NCBI RefSeq assembly: GCF_039634785.1 | Contig: NZ_JBBIAB010000011.1 | Coordinates: 1-64,000 of the forward strand | DNA length: 64,000 nucleotides | DNA from: Tistrella mobilis | GTDB lineage: Bacteria > Pseudomonadota > Alphaproteobacteria > Tistrellales > Tistrellaceae | Direction of reading: 5' to 3' | Shown here: one piece after another, positions 61,701 to 64,000 of the stretch | Position numbering within the stretch: position 1 is the stretch's first letter | Layout of the letters: every line of letters begins with the position of its first letter | The notes under the pieces: model-generated | Database searches by the model: none | Told to the model about the DNA's origin: nothing | Seen by the model: only the letters and a program-made list of their open reading frames with translations | Made by a program: the position numbers and the translations under genes

Positions 61701-62569
61701 ACCTCTTCGACAGCGCGGTGCGGGCCGTCGCGGCGCTCGACGACGAGGATGACGAGACCAACCCGATCGCGGCTGCAATGCGCGACCAGGAAGCGGGCTT
61801 TGTGGCCGACGGCATGGAACCCGGCCTCGCCCGGCGTGCCGCCGGCTTCCGGATCTTCGGCTCGGCCCCCGGCGCCTATGGTGCCGGGCTTCAGGCGCTG
61901 ATCGACGAGGGCGGCTGGTCCGGCCGGGCCGATCTGGCCGAGGCCTATCTCACCTGGGGCGGCCATGCCTATGGTGCCGGCGCCGAGGGCGAGGGCGCCA
62001 GGGCGCTGTTCGAGGCGGCGCTGTCGCGCGCCGATGCCGTGGTCCAGAACCAGGACAATCGCGAGCACGACCTGCTCGACAGCGACGACTATTACCAGTT
62101 CGAAGGCGGCGCCGCCGCTGCGGTCGAAGCGCTGTCGGGCAAGGCGCCCGCGGTCTGGCACCCCGATCACAGCCGGCCCGAGCTGCCGGTGATCCGCAGC
62201 CTGGATGCTGAAATCGGCCGGGTGGTGCGCGGCCGTGCCGCCAACCCGAAATGGATCGAGGGCGTGATGCGCCACGGCTACAAGGGCGCCTTCGAGATGG
62301 CGGCGACGGTCGACTATCTCTTCGCCTTCGCCGCCACCACCGATGCGGTGAAGGGCCATCATTTCGATCAGCTCTACGACGCCTATCTGGGCGATCCGCG
62401 GGTGCGCGACTTCATCGCCGACGCCAACCGCCCGGCGCTGGACGAAATGGCCGCCCGTTTTGCCGAGGCGATCGAGCGCGGGCTCTGGCAGCCCGCCCGC
62501 AATGCCGTTCAGGACGAACTCGCCCAACTCCGCGCCGAGGCGCGCGCCACCAGGGAGACCACCCCGTGA
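58775..62569 (+). CDS. cobN: Aerobic cobaltochelatase large subunit
   Basis: 1264 residues, the normal CobN length. It inserts cobalt into hydrogenobyrinic acid a,c-diamide with CobS and CobT, which are not in the window. Signatures include NYPNRDGRLGNGVGLDTPES, HVGKHGNLEWLPGKALALS, PNLYPFIVNDPGEGSQAKRR, IGTRYNWT-free body, VLRVSGFFRDAFPAQIDLFD, and QNQDNREHDLLDSDDYYQFEGG near the C terminus, ending with GYKGAFEMAATVDYLFAFAAT. The call is cobalt rather than magnesium (BchH) or the CobN-like nickel type because of cobW and cobO on either side. It overlaps cobO at the stop. Confidence 0.94.
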   Translation: MHLLAAEPGRIDDGDEAIDLRQSPAEMVVVTAADTELACLSAAKARLGADAPDLRLVNLQRLKHPMSVDLWVDRTLARARLVIVRLLGGAAYWSYGLERLTALARSRSIALVVIPGDDRPDSSLDGLSTVSARERALIWSYFNGYGIDNAAGLLIHAQHLLGRRDVPGPAPVRLPPAGLHPATTGAVPADAGLTGADLARIDALAAGGRPVAAIVFYRSLALGGQTAAVEALASGLEARGLAPLMVHAQSLKDPAAAAFVRAALERAKAAIVLNTTAFALGDANGRGAARTPFDGLPGPVLQVVLSGASEAAWAGSSRGLGPSDLAMHVALPEIDGRVLTRAVAFKAEARWDEATECPILVQAPRPDRIDHVAALAAAWVRLARTAAADRRVLLVIANYPNRDGRLGNGVGLDTPESVVRILAALKDAGYDTGDAPTEGAALMARLLAGPTNDLTRDRQGGIAWSIDSYRSHFKTLSPGAAARIGDRWGAPEADPFVAEGAFRLPVHLFGKVAVAVQPARGYNIDPSESYHDPALPPPHGYVAFYGWARRDFDAHAIVHVGKHGNLEWLPGKALALSADCLPEAVLGPVPNLYPFIVNDPGEGSQAKRRIGAVVVDHLTPPLTRAGTYGPLGRLEALVDEYYEAAGMDPRRLPELGRGIVAEAARLGLDRDCGVETGMAEEAALARIDAHLCDLKELQIRDGLHIFGESPDAARRLDLLVAILRSPRHAGEGGDASILRALARDLGLMADGFDPLSRDFAAPWTGPRPAVLGPSAGWRSLGDTVERLETLARALVAGEIACDPAWTDTAAVLKTAETVIGPALDACGGAEMAALLAGLDGRFVPPGPSGAPTRGRPEVLPTGRNFFSVDSRALPTPAAWALGWKSAGMLVDAHVQEQGDWPRRMVLTAWGTANMRTGGDDIAQALALIGARPRWDDASGRVIGFEVLPAGVLGRPRVDVVLRVSGFFRDAFPAQIDLFDSAVRAVAALDDEDDETNPIAAAMRDQEAGFVADGMEPGLARRAAGFRIFGSAPGAYGAGLQALIDEGGWSGRADLAEAYLTWGGHAYGAGAEGEGARALFEAALSRADAVVQNQDNREHDLLDSDDYYQFEGGAAAAVEALSGKAPAVWHPDHSRPELPVIRSLDAEIGRVVRGRAANPKWIEGVMRHGYKGAFEMAATVDYLFAFAATTDAVKGHHFDQLYDAYLGDPRVRDFIADANRPALDEMAARFAEAIERGLWQPARNAVQDELAQLRAEARATRETTP

Positions 62570-63228
62570 CCGAGGCTTCCGAGACCCCCCCCGCCACCGC
62601 TGCCCCCACCGCTGCCGACGCACTGCCCGAGGATCAGGACCGCCGCCATGCCGAGAAGATGGCGAAGAAGAAGGCGGTGCGCGACAAGATCGTCGCCGGC
62701 AAGACCATCGAGAAGGGGCTGCTGATCGTCCATACCGGCAAGGGCAAGGGCAAGTCGACCGCCGCCTTCGGCATGGTGCTGCGCGCGATCGGCCACGGCT
62801 TCAAGGTGGGGATCGTCCAGTACGTCAAGGGCGCCTGGGACACCGGCGAGCGCACGGTGCTGGAGCGCTTTCCCGACCAGGTGACGATCAAGGCACTTGG
62901 CGAAGGCTTCACCTGGGAAACCCAGGACCGCGCCCGCGACATCGCCGCCGCCCGCGCCGCCTGGGATGCGACGCTGGAGATGCTGGCCGATCCGTCTTAT
63001 CGCATGGTGCTGATGGACGAGATCAACATCGTGCTCCGCTATGGCTATCTGCCGGTCGAAGAGGTGGTCGAGGGCCTGTCGCGCCGCCACCCGGACACCC
63101 ATGTCATCGCCACCGGCCGCAATGCCCCCGATGCGCTGATCGAGGCCGCCGATCTGGTGACCGAAATGACCATGATCAAGCATCCCTTCCGCGACGGCGT
63201 GAAGGCGCAGGCGGGCGTTGAGTTCTGA
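62566..63228 (+). CDS. cobO: Corrinoid (cob(I)yrinic acid a,c-diamide) adenosyltransferase
   Basis: 220 residues from GTG 62566 (overlaps the cobN stop). The P-loop is LIVHTGKGKGKSTAAFGMVLRA; GFKVGIVQYVKGAWDTGE, MLADPSYRMVLMDEINIVLRYGYL and HVIATGRNAPDALIEAADLVTEM are typical CobA/BtuR/CobO. It attaches the adenosyl group to cobalt. The N-terminal 45 residues are Ala/Pro-rich and then basic. Last gene of the cobalamin block. Confidence 0.96.
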   Translation: MTEASETPPATAAPTAADALPEDQDRRHAEKMAKKKAVRDKIVAGKTIEKGLLIVHTGKGKGKSTAAFGMVLRAIGHGFKVGIVQYVKGAWDTGERTVLERFPDQVTIKALGEGFTWETQDRARDIAAARAAWDATLEMLADPSYRMVLMDEINIVLRYGYLPVEEVVEGLSRRHPDTHVIATGRNAPDALIEAADLVTEMTMIKHPFRDGVKAQAGVEF

Positions 63229-63376
63229 GGCTGTGGCCGGGATCAACCGTTGTAAACGTCATGGATGCCGTCTCTTTCCCTTGACGCGGGTGGCGTCTGA
63301 TCACGAAATGTTCCGGTAACGGGGGGCGTCAACCTCCGACGCCTCGTGACGGCGCACTTGTGATGGAGACTGCATC

Positions 63377-63604
63377 ATGACTCTTTCACTCAGGAGGATC
63401 TGCGGCATATCGGGCATGGACCGTTCTTCAGGCCCCGTGACGGGTGATGATGACGACCGGCCATCCAGGTCGTTGTTCGTGCTGGTACGTGGGCATAACG
63501 GTGCACTCAGACGGAGCCTGCGGGCGGACGTCATGGAACGTGCGGTCGCTGCCGCTCGTACATCGCTCGCAACGACGGCTGCGGCCCGGAGGCGGAATGC
63601 CTGA
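63377..63604 (+). CDS. Small unrecognised ORF upstream of a membrane-anchored protein
   Basis: 75 residues from ATG 63376/63377 region with GATGGAGACTGCATC upstream. The translation (MTLSLRRICGISGMDRSSG start, central SLFVLVRGHNGALRRSLRAD, Arg/Ala-rich end) shows no known domain. The stop overlaps the next ORF's start by 8 bases, which supports co-translation but does not prove it is a gene; codon use is less GC-biased than the cobalamin genes. Could be a leader or a chance frame. Confidence 0.35.
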   Translation: MTLSLRRICGISGMDRSSGPVTGDDDDRPSRSLFVLVRGHNGALRRSLRADVMERAVAAARTSLATTAAARRRNA

Positions 63605-64000
63605 TATCGCAGCGGGTGGTGATCATGAGGATCTGGCATTCGAGCGTCTGCTCCGAAAGGATCAGAGCAATATCGTCAGGTTGGTGGCCTATGCTCTGCA
63701 TCGACTGGATGAACGCGATCACATTTATGCAAGATATAATGAAGGACGTGATTCGAGCCCCATGGCGCTCGCTGAATGGCGTCGGAGCCTGCCAGCCCGC
63801 CATTGGGCGACGCTGGTCGACAATGCACAATCCTCACTCGATGCATTTGCTGAACAGGTTGTTGAGGCTGATCGGTCCGCGCGCGGTCGGAACGGTGAAA
63901 GATTCTGGTCTGCTGTGCTGACTGGCGTCGTGTCGAATCTCGTTTTCCTGGTACTGTTCGCTCTCCTCTACGGCCTCCTGGTGCTGTTCGGCGTCCCGAT
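63597..64000 (+). CDS. Unrecognised membrane-anchored protein, truncated by window end
   Basis: At least 134 residues, open at the right edge. ATG 63597 has an excellent ribosome site (GGAGG at 63587). The polar N-terminal part (MPDIAAGGDHEDLAFERLL, LVAYALHRLDERDHIYARY, SLDAFAEQVVEADRSARG) is followed by a strongly hydrophobic segment beginning about residue 107 (FWSAVLTGVVSNLVFLVLFA). This resembles small phage- or accessory-type proteins with a soluble head and C-terminal anchor, but I do not recognise a family. GC content is visibly lower than upstream. Confidence 0.6.
   Translation, partial: MPDIAAGGDHEDLAFERLLRKDQSNIVRLVAYALHRLDERDHIYARYNEGRDSSPMALAEWRRSLPARHWATLVDNAQSSLDAFAEQVVEADRSARGRNGERFWSAVLTGVVSNLVFLVLFALLYGLLVLFGVP

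Overview
The window is about 64 kb of very GC-rich, densely coded DNA. Gene content points to an aerobic alphaproteobacterium of Rhodospirillales type: an aa3-oxidase assembly operon, an atpIBEXF-type F0 operon without F1 genes beside it, single-subunit homoserine kinase, split glycine decarboxylase, and a mixed Cob/Cbi cobalamin set. Tistrella or a relative is my guess from overall feel only; it was not tested. The first ~130 bases are homopolymeric G/C and look like a sequence or assembly artefact.

Layout. 0.3-5.4 kb (+): cytochrome c oxidase biogenesis (ctaB, small CoxF-like protein, ctaG, subunit III, DUF983 protein, SURF1, ctaA). 5.5-16.7 kb: housekeeping genes (M32 carboxypeptidase, threonine synthase, M16 peptidase, TusA-like protein, GNAT, DUF1989 protein, AlgH, DsbD-like protein, peroxiredoxin, uracil phosphoribosyltransferase), with a candidate Fur-controlled small RNA at 11.9 kb. 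16.7-20.8 kb: broken antitoxin-like gene, rnhA, thrB, ispH, CDGSH protein, lipoprotein. 20.9-25.8 kb: tandem glycine riboswitch and gcvT-gcvH-gcvPA-gcvPB.

26.0-33.5 kb is the least conventional part. Two convergent two-gene operons encode (i) a protein with two membrane-anchored sensor-like domains fused to an MFS transporter plus a GCS2-type carboxylate-amine ligase, and (ii) a solute-binding protein without ABC partners plus a Cache-HAMP-PP2C phosphatase. Three direct repeats of exactly 38 bp period lie upstream of the phosphatase. 33.5-36.6 kb (-): F0 ATP synthase operon with a clear promoter.

37.1-48.6 kb and 53.6-63.2 kb are cobalamin genes: cbiX, cobH, cobL, cobI, cbiG-cobJ fusion, cobM, hupE-type metal permease, cobK, cbiD, cobA, cobB, then btuF, a CbiX/[2Fe-2S] fusion, btuB under a cobalamin riboswitch, cobW, cobN and cobO. 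The set mixes early-cobalt (CbiX, CbiD, CbiG) and late-cobalt (CobN) enzymes. Between the two blocks lie a RhtA-type exporter with a divergent XRE-cupin regulator, a Fic protein with an A+T-rich upstream region, a truncated haemoglobin and a MASE1-GGDEF diguanylate cyclase. The window ends inside an unrecognised membrane-anchored protein of lower GC. No tRNA, rRNA, IS element or CRISPR array was seen.
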